A stretch of DNA of 14,024 bases, from the NCBI GenBank assembly GCA_040510575.1, contig JBEVIU010000151.1, forward strand, positions 1 to 14,024, written 5' to 3'. This DNA is from DASUMF01 sp040510575 (GTDB lineage: Bacteria; Actinomycetota; Acidimicrobiia; IMCC26256; DASPTH01). The position numbers and the translations under genes are program-made. Below, one piece after another: positions 7,807 through 13,024 of this stretch. The notes beneath the pieces are model-generated. The model was given only the letters and a program-made list of their open reading frames with translations. It ran no database searches and was not told where the DNA came from. The stretch's first letter is position 1, and each line of letters opens with the position of its first letter.

Positions 7807-9566
7807 TGCGCACCGATCGCGCGGGCGACCTCCGCGCGACCGACATCGGCCGCGAGGTGGTGGTCTGCGGGTGGATCGACTCTCGCCGCGACCACGGCGG
7901 CGTGGTGTTCTTCGACGTGCGCGACACCGCCGGCTTGCTCCAGGTGGTGATCGATCCCGGGCATCCGGTGGGAGCCGACGCGCACGCGGTGCGCAACGAG
8001 TACGTGGTGCGCGTCGAAGGCGCGGTCCGCGCCCGACCCGAGGGCACCGTGAACCCCACGCTCGCGACCGGCGAGGTGGAGATCGCGGTGACGTCGCTCG
8101 AGGTCGTGAGCGAGGCCGAGACGCCGCCGTTCCCGATCGACGATCGCACCGACGCCGACGAGGTGCTGCGCCTCCGTCACCGGTACCTCGATCTCCGCCG
8201 GCCTCGCATGCAGCGCAACCTGCGCATCCGAGCCGACGTGAACGCGGCCATCCGGACCACGTTGTCGGGACAGGGCTTCACCGAGATCGAAACCCCCATG
8301 CTCATCGCGTCGACCCCCGAGGGCGCGCGCGACTTCGTCGTGCCGTCGCGCTTGTCGCCGGGTGACTTCTACGCATTGCCGCAGAGCCCGCAATTGTTCA
8401 AGCAGCTGCTGATGGTGGGTGGTCTCGACCGTTACTTCCAGATCGCGCGCTGCCTGCGCGACGAGGACCTGCGTGCCGATCGCCAGTTCGAGTTCATGCA
8501 GCTCGACGCGGAGATGAGCTTCGCCGACGCCGACGATGTGATGGGCGTGATCGGTGAAGCGGTGCTCGCGGCGTCGGAAGCCGTCACGGGGACGCGCCCG
8601 GCCGCGCCGGCCCGCATGACATGGCACGAGGCGATGGCCCGCTTCGGCTCGGACAAGCCAGACGTGCGGTTCGGTCTCGAGCTGGGCGATCTCTGCGAGG
8701 TGTTCGCCGCCACCGACTTCCGTGCCTTCCAGGCCGACTCGGTGAAGGGGTTCGTGCTCCCCGGGCAGGGCGACCTCTCACGCGCGCAGGTCGACAAGCT
8801 CGAGGCGCGGGCCAAGCAGCTCGGCGCGGGTGGCCTCGTGTGGATGCGGGTGCGCGAGCAGGGTGTGCTCGAAGCGCCGGTGGTGAAGTTCCTGAGCGAG
8901 GGCGAGCAATTGGGCCTGGTCGACGCGCTGGGCGCGCGACCGGGCGACCTCGTGCTGATCTGTGCGGGCACGCGCCGACTCGTCGATCACGTGTTGGGCA
9001 CGCTGCGCGTCGAGCAAGGCCGTCCACCGGTGCACGAGGGCGGGCTCCACTTCCTGTGGGTCGTCGACTTCCCGCTGTTCGAGGGGCTCGACGACGCCGG
9101 ACGCCCGATCCCGGCGCATCACCCGTTCACGATGCCCCACCCCGACGACCGCGAGATCCTCGAGCACGGCACCCCCGAGGACCTGCTCGGCGTGCGTTCG
9201 CTCGCCTACGACCTCGTCCTGAACGGCTGGGAGCTCGGCTCGGGCAGCGTGCGGATCCACCAACCCGATGTGCAGCGCCAGATCTTCACGTTGCTCGGCA
9301 TCACCGACGAAGACGCCCAGGCGCGCTTCGGGTTCCTGCTCGACGCGTTCCGCTACGGCGCGCCGCCGCACGCAGGGTTCGCGTTCGGCATCGACCGGCT
9401 GGTCGCGATCCTCGCGGGGGAGGACAACATCCGCGAGGTGATCGCGTTCCCGAAGACCCAGTCGGGCGCCGATCCGCTCACCGGCGCCCCCAGCTCCATC
9501 GATCCCGCCCAGCTCGCCGAGCTCGGCCTCCAGATCAAGCCCAAGCCCACGCCCGAGCCCAGGTAG
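7803..9566 (+). CDS. aspS: Aspartyl-tRNA synthetase, probably non-discriminating (Asp/Asn)
   Basis: This class II bacterial-type AspRS of 587 residues has an N-terminal OB-fold anticodon-binding domain (about 1-110) containing CGWIDSRRDHGG. The catalytic core is interrupted by the bacterial GAD insertion. Motif 2 is LRDEDLRADRQFEF (from L218) and motif 3 is GFAFGIDRL (from G525). The C-terminus IREVIAFPKTQSG is typical of the family. Numbered from the first ATG, residue 31 is His and residue 81 is Gly. In Pseudomonas these two residues are known to permit charging of both tRNA-Asp and tRNA-Asn. If the same holds here, Asp-tRNA-Asn would need conversion by GatCAB. It is translationally coupled to hisS. 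A strong hairpin begins at the base after the stop. Confidence 0.96.
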   Translation: MMRTDRAGDLRATDIGREVVVCGWIDSRRDHGGVVFFDVRDTAGLLQVVIDPGHPVGADAHAVRNEYVVRVEGAVRARPEGTVNPTLATGEVEIAVTSLEVVSEAETPPFPIDDRTDADEVLRLRHRYLDLRRPRMQRNLRIRADVNAAIRTTLSGQGFTEIETPMLIASTPEGARDFVVPSRLSPGDFYALPQSPQLFKQLLMVGGLDRYFQIARCLRDEDLRADRQFEFMQLDAEMSFADADDVMGVIGEAVLAASEAVTGTRPAAPARMTWHEAMARFGSDKPDVRFGLELGDLCEVFAATDFRAFQADSVKGFVLPGQGDLSRAQVDKLEARAKQLGAGGLVWMRVREQGVLEAPVVKFLSEGEQLGLVDALGARPGDLVLICAGTRRLVDHVLGTLRVEQGRPPVHEGGLHFLWVVDFPLFEGLDDAGRPIPAHHPFTMPHPDDREILEHGTPEDLLGVRSLAYDLVLNGWELGSGSVRIHQPDVQRQIFTLLGITDEDAQARFGFLLDAFRYGAPPHAGFAFGIDRLVAILAGEDNIREVIAFPKTQSGADPLTGAPSSIDPAQLAELGLQIKPKPTPEPR

Positions 9567-9609
9567 GCCGTCCCGCCCAGCCGTAGCGCAGGGCGGGGGC
9601 GGGTACGGC
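9567..9609 (+). terminator. GC-rich hairpin terminator candidate after aspS
   Basis: GCCGTCCCGCCC at 9567-9578 pairs with GGGCGGG plus ACGGC at 9597-9609, giving 12 base pairs with one bulged T (9604) and an 18-nt loop. It starts immediately after the aspS TAG. There is no T-tract, which is common for high-GC actinobacterial terminators. A shorter alternative pairing of CCCGCCC with GGGCGGG at 9591-9597 is also possible. Confidence 0.6.
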
Positions 9610-9632
9610 CGGGCGGGGCGGATCGGGGAGGG
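9591..9632 (+). other. G-tract cluster with quadruplex-forming pattern
   Basis: Seven runs of three or more guanines occur within 42 nt on the plus strand: 9591-9593, 9595-9599, 9601-9603, 9611-9613, 9615-9618, 9625-9628 and 9630-9632. The first four satisfy the classic G3+N1-7 rule with loops of 1, 1 and 7 nt. The cluster overlaps the 3' arm of the aspS terminator hairpin, so the two structures would compete. Whether it folds in vivo is unknown. Confidence 0.55.
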
Positions 9633-9641
9633 CGCGACGAA

Positions 9642-9657
9642 CCACGCCGTCGCGTGG
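9642..9657 (-). terminator. Short perfect hairpin downstream of the minus-strand membrane-protein gene
   Basis: CCACGC and GCGTGG form a perfect 6-bp stem around a 4-nt loop, 22 nt beyond the stop codon of the minus-strand gene. On that strand it is followed by TTCGTCGCG rather than a real U-tract, so as a terminator it is only a candidate. It could act on either strand. Confidence 0.4.
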
Positions 9658-9679
9658 ATGGTGCCTCCCGAGTGCCGGA

Positions 9680-10324
9680 CTAGACGGTGAAGCTGTTGGC
9701 GCCGCCGGCGAGGCTGACGCTTCCCTTGCCCACCGCAGTGGCGGTGCCGTCGTCCGACGACCACTCCCAGCGGACCTGGTAGTCACCCGGAGGCACGTCG
9801 GAGAAGCTGACCGACCCCGGTGTGCGCACGCTGCTCGAGAAGGTGCCGTTGTCACCCACCAGCGTCACGTTCAGCGTGACACCTTCGGGAACGCCATTGA
9901 CGCTCACCGTCGCCGACGCGAGCGCAGCCGCTGCGGGCGCCGATTCCGCGGCAGGCTCCTCGACCGCGGTCGGTGCCGGCGCCTCGGGGGCGGGCGCCGC
10001 GTTCGCGCTCTCGTCCGCCGCTGGGGTCACGGCCGGCGCGACCGTGGCCGCGACCGTCGGTGCAGTGACCTTGGTGCCCGGCTCCGGCGCGGAAGCCGTC
10101 TCGACCTTGGCGGTACCGCTCGGCGAGCCGCTCGAGCTCACGACCGCAACCACCCCGAGCCCGAGGACCACGGTGCAGGCAAGCGCGCCCGCGCCCTGCA
10201 TCAGACGACGACGGCGGGCCAGCGTGCCGGCGCGGGCGCTCACCGCGGCGCGTTCGCCGTCGCCCGGCGTGGGCGGGTTCGGATCGGACAACGTGTCGAA
10301 CGAGACCTTCGATGTGGTCGGCAT
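9680..10324 (-). CDS. Single-pass membrane protein of unknown function, putative partner of the ECF sigma factor
   Basis: I do not recognise this protein as a named family. The 214-residue product has a cytosolic N-terminal part of about 40 residues, then RRRR (37-40) and one hydrophobic helix at about 43-62, predicting an outside C-terminus. A long Ala/Pro/Thr/Glu-rich spacer (about 65-138) follows. The C-terminal ~75 residues are rich in beta-type sequence, with PGSVSFSDVPPGDYQVRWEW resembling the ends of Cna-B or carboxypeptidase-regulatory-like folds. It begins where the sigma gene ends (TGATG), so the two are coupled. AGGAGG (10332-10337) lies 7 nt before ATG 10324 and only 4 nt before an alternative GTG at 10327, favouring the ATG. 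Position suggests an anti-sigma or surface-sensing role, but no HxxxCxxC zinc motif is present, so that role is inference. Confidence 0.8.
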   Translation of the reverse strand: MPTTSKVSFDTLSDPNPPTPGDGERAAVSARAGTLARRRRLMQGAGALACTVVLGLGVVAVVSSSGSPSGTAKVETASAPEPGTKVTAPTVAATVAPAVTPAADESANAAPAPEAPAPTAVEEPAAESAPAAAALASATVSVNGVPEGVTLNVTLVGDNGTFSSSVRTPGSVSFSDVPPGDYQVRWEWSSDDGTATAVGKGSVSLAGGANSFTV

Positions 10325-10923
10325 CACGCCACCTCCTGGGCTGGGCCCATCGTCGAACGCAGCGCAGCAAGACCGCGGGCCGCGTGGACTTTCACCGAGC
10401 CGGCGGAACAGCCGATCGCCCGGGCGACGTCCGCCTCGGGGAGATCGGCCAGGAACCGCAACACGAGGACCTCCCGCTGGCGCTTCGACAACGTCGAGAG
10501 CGCGCGGTGCAGGTCGACCCGTTGCGCGTTCGGCTCGGGGGTGGTGGTGTCGGGCGTGGCGGAGAGGTCGAGCCGGCTGCTCTTGCGCCAGGTGTCGATG
10601 GCGATGTTGCCGGCGACCCGGACGACCCAGGCCTCGGCGTATCCCCGCACCTTGCGCCAGTGCACGAACGCACGCGCGAGCGTCTCCTGAGCGACGTCCT
10701 CGGCTTCGCTTCGGCGACCGAGCAGCTGGTAGCCGACCCCGTAGGCCCGCGCGTAGAGCTCCTCGAATGCCTCTTCGAACGTCAGATCGATGGCGACCGG
10801 GGCCGAGGCGTCATCGGAAGTGGCATCAGCGTCAACCGCGTCATCCACCCCGAAGGAGCCCGGGCTACCCACTCGCCGCACTCTGGCGACCACGGTGCGT
10901 TGTGCCTCCATTACCACGCCCAT
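10324..10923 (-). CDS. ECF (extracytoplasmic function) RNA polymerase sigma factor, sigma-70 family
   Basis: This group IV sigma factor would direct RNA polymerase to a small regulon in response to a signal. Of 199 residues, about 53-115 form sigma region 2 (EEAFEELYARAYGVGYQLLG, then AEDVAQETLARAFVHWRKV and NIAIDTWRK). About 136-191 form region 4, with the helix-turn-helix EADVARAIGCSAGSVKVHAARGL. Regions 1.1 and 3 are lacking, as expected for ECF factors. The first ~48 residues are an Asp/Ala-rich extension. The ATG at 10923 lies 6 nt after a -10-like CGTATT; an in-frame ATG at 10911 is an alternative. It is followed by a one-base overlap with a membrane-protein gene, the usual layout for a sigma factor and its regulator. 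It diverges from rarA. The subgroup cannot be assigned from the sequence alone. Confidence 0.92.
   Translation of the reverse strand: MGVVMEAQRTVVARVRRVGSPGSFGVDDAVDADATSDDASAPVAIDLTFEEAFEELYARAYGVGYQLLGRRSEAEDVAQETLARAFVHWRKVRGYAEAWVVRVAGNIAIDTWRKSSRLDLSATPDTTTPEPNAQRVDLHRALSTLSKRQREVLVLRFLADLPEADVARAIGCSAGSVKVHAARGLAALRSTMGPAQEVA
10332..10337 (-). promoter_or_regulatory. Strong Shine-Dalgarno for the membrane-protein gene
   Basis: The minus strand reads AGGAGG, a full consensus, inside the last codons of the sigma factor gene. Its 7-nt spacing to the ATG at 10324 decides the start. This is the best ribosome binding site in the window. Confidence 0.75.
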
Positions 10924-10929
10924 GTGAAG

Positions 10930-10957
10930 AATACGCCCGAAGGGTCATCCTGGTTGA
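10930..10957 (-). promoter_or_regulatory. ECF-type promoter candidate for the sigma factor operon
   Basis: On the minus strand TCAACC (10957-10952) is separated by exactly 16 nt from CGTATT (10935-10930). This resembles the general ECF layout, an AAC-containing -35 and a CGT-type -10. The sigma factor ATG follows 6 nt after the -10, giving a leaderless message. The match suggests autoregulation, which is common in ECF systems, but it is not proof. Confidence 0.45.
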
Positions 10958-10990
10958 CAGCAGTTGGGAAAAATCTCGCAGAGCGTGAGA

Positions 10991-11009
10991 ACGGCCCTGG
11001 CCGTAACAT
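10991..11009 (+). promoter_or_regulatory. Leaderless rarA promoter with an abutting inverted repeat
   Basis: The -10-like TAACAT at 11004-11009 is followed after 6 nt by the rarA GTG, so the message would be leaderless. Directly upstream, ACGGCC-CT-GGCCGT (10991-11004) is a perfect 6+2+6 inverted repeat whose last T is the first base of the -10. Its position in the core promoter would suit an operator. No -35 is clear; TTGACA at 10954-10959 is too far away. Confidence 0.5.
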
Positions 11010-11015
11010 CACCGC

Positions 11016-12308
11016 GTGGCCGACGACCTGTTCGCAGCCGCGGTCCGTGAGCGTCTCGAGGGGCGAGCACCACTCGCCGCGAGGCTCCGCCCCCGGACCC
11101 TCGACGAGGTGGTGGGCCAGGAGCAGCTCCTCGGCCCCGGTCGGCCGCTCCGGGTGCTCATCGAAGGTGACCGCTTGTCGTCGGTGATCCTGTGGGGCCC
11201 GCCCGGCACCGGCAAGACGACCATCGCCAGGTTGGTGGCGGGAGCGACGAGCAAGGCCTTCGAGCCGCTGTCGGCCGTCACGGCAGGGGTGAAGGACGTG
11301 CGCGAGGTCGCCGAACGGGCCCGCGCCCGCCTCGGCGAGCAGGGCCGCGGCACGATCCTCTTCCTCGACGAGGTGCACCGGTTCAGCCGCACCCAGCAGG
11401 ACGCGCTCCTCCCGCACGTGGAGGAAGGCCTCGTGGTGCTCATCGGTGCCACCACGGAGAACCCCTTCTTCTCGCTGACGAGCCCGTTGCTGTCACGGTC
11501 GACACTGTTCCGACTCGTTGCGCTCCCGCTCGACGCGCTCGCCGCGCTGCTCGCCCGCGCGCTCGTCGACGACGATCGTGGTCTCGGCGCCGAGCACCTC
11601 TCGATCGACGATGCGGCCCTGGCCCATCTCGTGGACCGCGCCGAGGGCGACGCGCGCCACGCGCTCACGTCGCTCGAGGTCGCGGCCGCGCTCGCGGCCG
11701 AGGGCGGACGTGACGTGATCGCGCTCGACGACGCCGAAGCGGCGCTCGCGCTCCGCGCGCTGCAGTATGGCGACGACGAGCACTACGACGTGTTGTCCGC
11801 GTTCATCAAGAGCATCCGCGGTTCCGACGTCGATGCCGGTCTGTATTGGTTGGCGCGCATGATCGAAGCGGGCGAAGACCCGCGCCTCATCGCTCGGCGC
11901 CTCGTGATCCTCGCGTCGGAAGACGTCGGGATGGCCGACTCGCAGGGCCTGGTCGTGGCCGATGCGGCTGCACGAGCGGTCGAGTTCGTCGGGATGCCCG
12001 AAGCCGCGCTGAACCTCGGTCACGCAGTCGTGTACCTCGCGAACGCGCCGAAGTCGAACAGTGCGGCGATCGCGCTGTGGGCCGCACAGTCCGACGTGCG
12101 TGAGCACCCCGCCGGCGCGGTCCCCCGACATCTGCGGGACTCCCATTACCCTGGCGCGGCCAAGCTGGGGCACGGCGAGGGCTACGTGTACCCGCACGAC
12201 GAGCCGGGAGGGCACGTGCAGCAGCAGTACCGACCCGACGAGCACGACGACGCGTACTGGCGCCCGACCGGCCGTGGCGCGGACCAGGATTTCCGGGAGC
12301 CTTCGTGA
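11016..12308 (+). CDS. rarA: Replication-associated recombination protein RarA (MgsA/WRNIP1 family AAA ATPase)
   Basis: RarA is an AAA+ ATPase related to clamp-loader subunits that acts at stalled replication forks. The 430-residue product is full length. Near the N-terminus RPRTLDEVVGQEQLLGPGRPL is the typical family opening. Walker A is GPPGTGKT at 61-68 and Walker B is FLDEVHRF from F116. Sensor 1 is IGATTENPFFSL, followed by LLSRSTLFRL. The C-terminal part contains YDVLSAFIKSIRGSD, the family landmark of the tetramerisation domain, and later ASEDVGMAD and HYPGAAKLGHGEGY. The start is GTG at 11016, supported by a -10 hexamer 6 nt upstream and by the conserved N-terminus. The last four bases overlap the next gene (GTGA). 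In actinobacteria rarA commonly lies just upstream of alaS, as here. Confidence 0.95.
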   Translation: MADDLFAAAVRERLEGRAPLAARLRPRTLDEVVGQEQLLGPGRPLRVLIEGDRLSSVILWGPPGTGKTTIARLVAGATSKAFEPLSAVTAGVKDVREVAERARARLGEQGRGTILFLDEVHRFSRTQQDALLPHVEEGLVVLIGATTENPFFSLTSPLLSRSTLFRLVALPLDALAALLARALVDDDRGLGAEHLSIDDAALAHLVDRAEGDARHALTSLEVAAALAAEGGRDVIALDDAEAALALRALQYGDDEHYDVLSAFIKSIRGSDVDAGLYWLARMIEAGEDPRLIARRLVILASEDVGMADSQGLVVADAAARAVEFVGMPEAALNLGHAVVYLANAPKSNSAAIALWAAQSDVREHPAGAVPRHLRDSHYPGAAKLGHGEGYVYPHDEPGGHVQQQYRPDEHDDAYWRPTGRGADQDFREPS

Positions 12309-12691
12309 GCGCGAGCGAGTGGGCGGCGATCATCGGCGCGCAGGTGTGCCTCGTGCTGCTGGTGGTGCTGGTGGTGGTGATCGTGCGCCTCGAGCGGGCC
12401 GCGGCGGAGATGCGCGCGGCAACGCGTGACATCTCGGCGCAGGCTGCGGTCGCGATCGAGGAGCTCCGCACCGCCGTGCGCGACGCCGACTTCGAGCTCG
12501 ACCGGATCGACGCCCTCGTCAGCGGCGCGGCGCGGGTCACCGACCGGGTCGACGCGGCGTCGGGCCTCGCCGACAAGGTGATCACGAGCCCGGTGGTGAA
12601 GGTGATGGCCGCCGGTACCGGCACCAAGCGAGCGGTGCAGCGCCTGACCGGGCAGGAACCCACCCCTCGACGGAAGCGGAAGGCCGGCTGA
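12305..12691 (+). CDS. Small membrane-anchored DUF948-like protein
   Basis: The function is unknown. The 128-residue product has one N-terminal hydrophobic helix (about 8-28, rich in Val and Leu). A long, probably helical, charged segment follows (RLERAAAEMRAATRDISAQA and onward to about residue 85), and the C-terminus is basic (RRKRK). This architecture matches DUF948 proteins, which occupy the same place between rarA and alaS in Streptomyces. The GTG at 12305 overlaps the rarA stop by four bases and has GGGAG at 12295-12299, five bases upstream. It is therefore translated with rarA. The family assignment rests on architecture and context, not on a search. Confidence 0.8.
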   Translation: MSASEWAAIIGAQVCLVLLVVLVVVIVRLERAAAEMRAATRDISAQAAVAIEELRTAVRDADFELDRIDALVSGAARVTDRVDAASGLADKVITSPVVKVMAAGTGTKRAVQRLTGQEPTPRRKRKAG

Positions 12692-12715
12692 GTGCCAGAA
12701 CGAGAGGGCAGCTGA

Positions 12716-13000
12716 ATGTTCAAGCGCGTCACGTGGCTCACGGTCGGGTTCGGCCTCGGGGTCGGCACGACCGTCGCGGCCGCGCGTGAGGTGAAGAAGC
12801 GGGTCGACCGCTACCAGCCCAACGCGGTCGTCGATCGCGCCACCGACGGGCTGTCACGCCTCCGCGACCAGCTCGCCGACGCGGTCGACGTCGGCCGCGA
12901 GGCGGCGCGCACTCGCGAGACGGAGTTGCGCACCAAGAGCATCGACGCCGCGCCGCCGGCCAGCGACACACCGCCGGTGCATCTCGTCGAACCCGGTTGA
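12716..13000 (+). CDS. Small membrane-associated protein, DUF6167-like
   Basis: The function is unknown. The 94-residue product starts MFKRVTWLTVGFGLGVGTTV, a short basic start and one hydrophobic segment (about 7-22). Amphipathic helical sequence follows, with a Pro-rich end. The opening resembles the MFRR-W-T-G-G-V pattern of DUF6167 proteins found beside the DUF948 gene and upstream of alaS in Streptomyces. The ATG at 12716 has GAGAGGG (12702-12708) seven bases upstream, and the gap to the previous gene is 24 nt, so it is probably the last gene of the rarA operon. The family call is from memory and context. Confidence 0.72.
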   Translation: MFKRVTWLTVGFGLGVGTTVAAAREVKKRVDRYQPNAVVDRATDGLSRLRDQLADAVDVGREAARTRETELRTKSIDAAPPASDTPPVHLVEPG

Positions 13001-13011
13001 GGGTCGCCCGG

Positions 13012-13017
13012 TACGAT
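13012..13017 (+). promoter_or_regulatory. Candidate -10 element for leaderless alaS transcript
   Basis: TACGAT within CGGTACGAT (13009-13017) is followed after 7 nt by the alaS GTG. The nonamer is identical to the one before hisS. GAACCC at 12989-12994 sits 17 nt upstream but does not resemble a -35 strongly. No Shine-Dalgarno is present. Confidence 0.6.
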
Positions 13018-13024
13018 TCGTCCC

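Noticed and set aside
10175..10200. Lipoprotein or Tat signal in the minus-strand membrane protein (ALAC and RRRRLM)
   Set aside because: The cysteine is at the beginning of the hydrophobic stretch rather than after it, so it is not a lipobox. The Arg run does not match the twin-arginine consensus well. A simple membrane anchor explains both.
10954..10959. TTGACA, a perfect -35 consensus, upstream of rarA
   Set aside because: No -10-like hexamer lies 16-19 nt downstream on the plus strand; the rarA -10 is 44 nt away. On the minus strand the same bases overlap the ECF-like -35.
9822..10988. 388-codon plus-strand frame across the sigma factor region
   Set aside because: The minus strand here encodes a clear ECF sigma factor with a coupled downstream gene and a consensus Shine-Dalgarno; the plus frame is an Ala/Arg-rich shadow.
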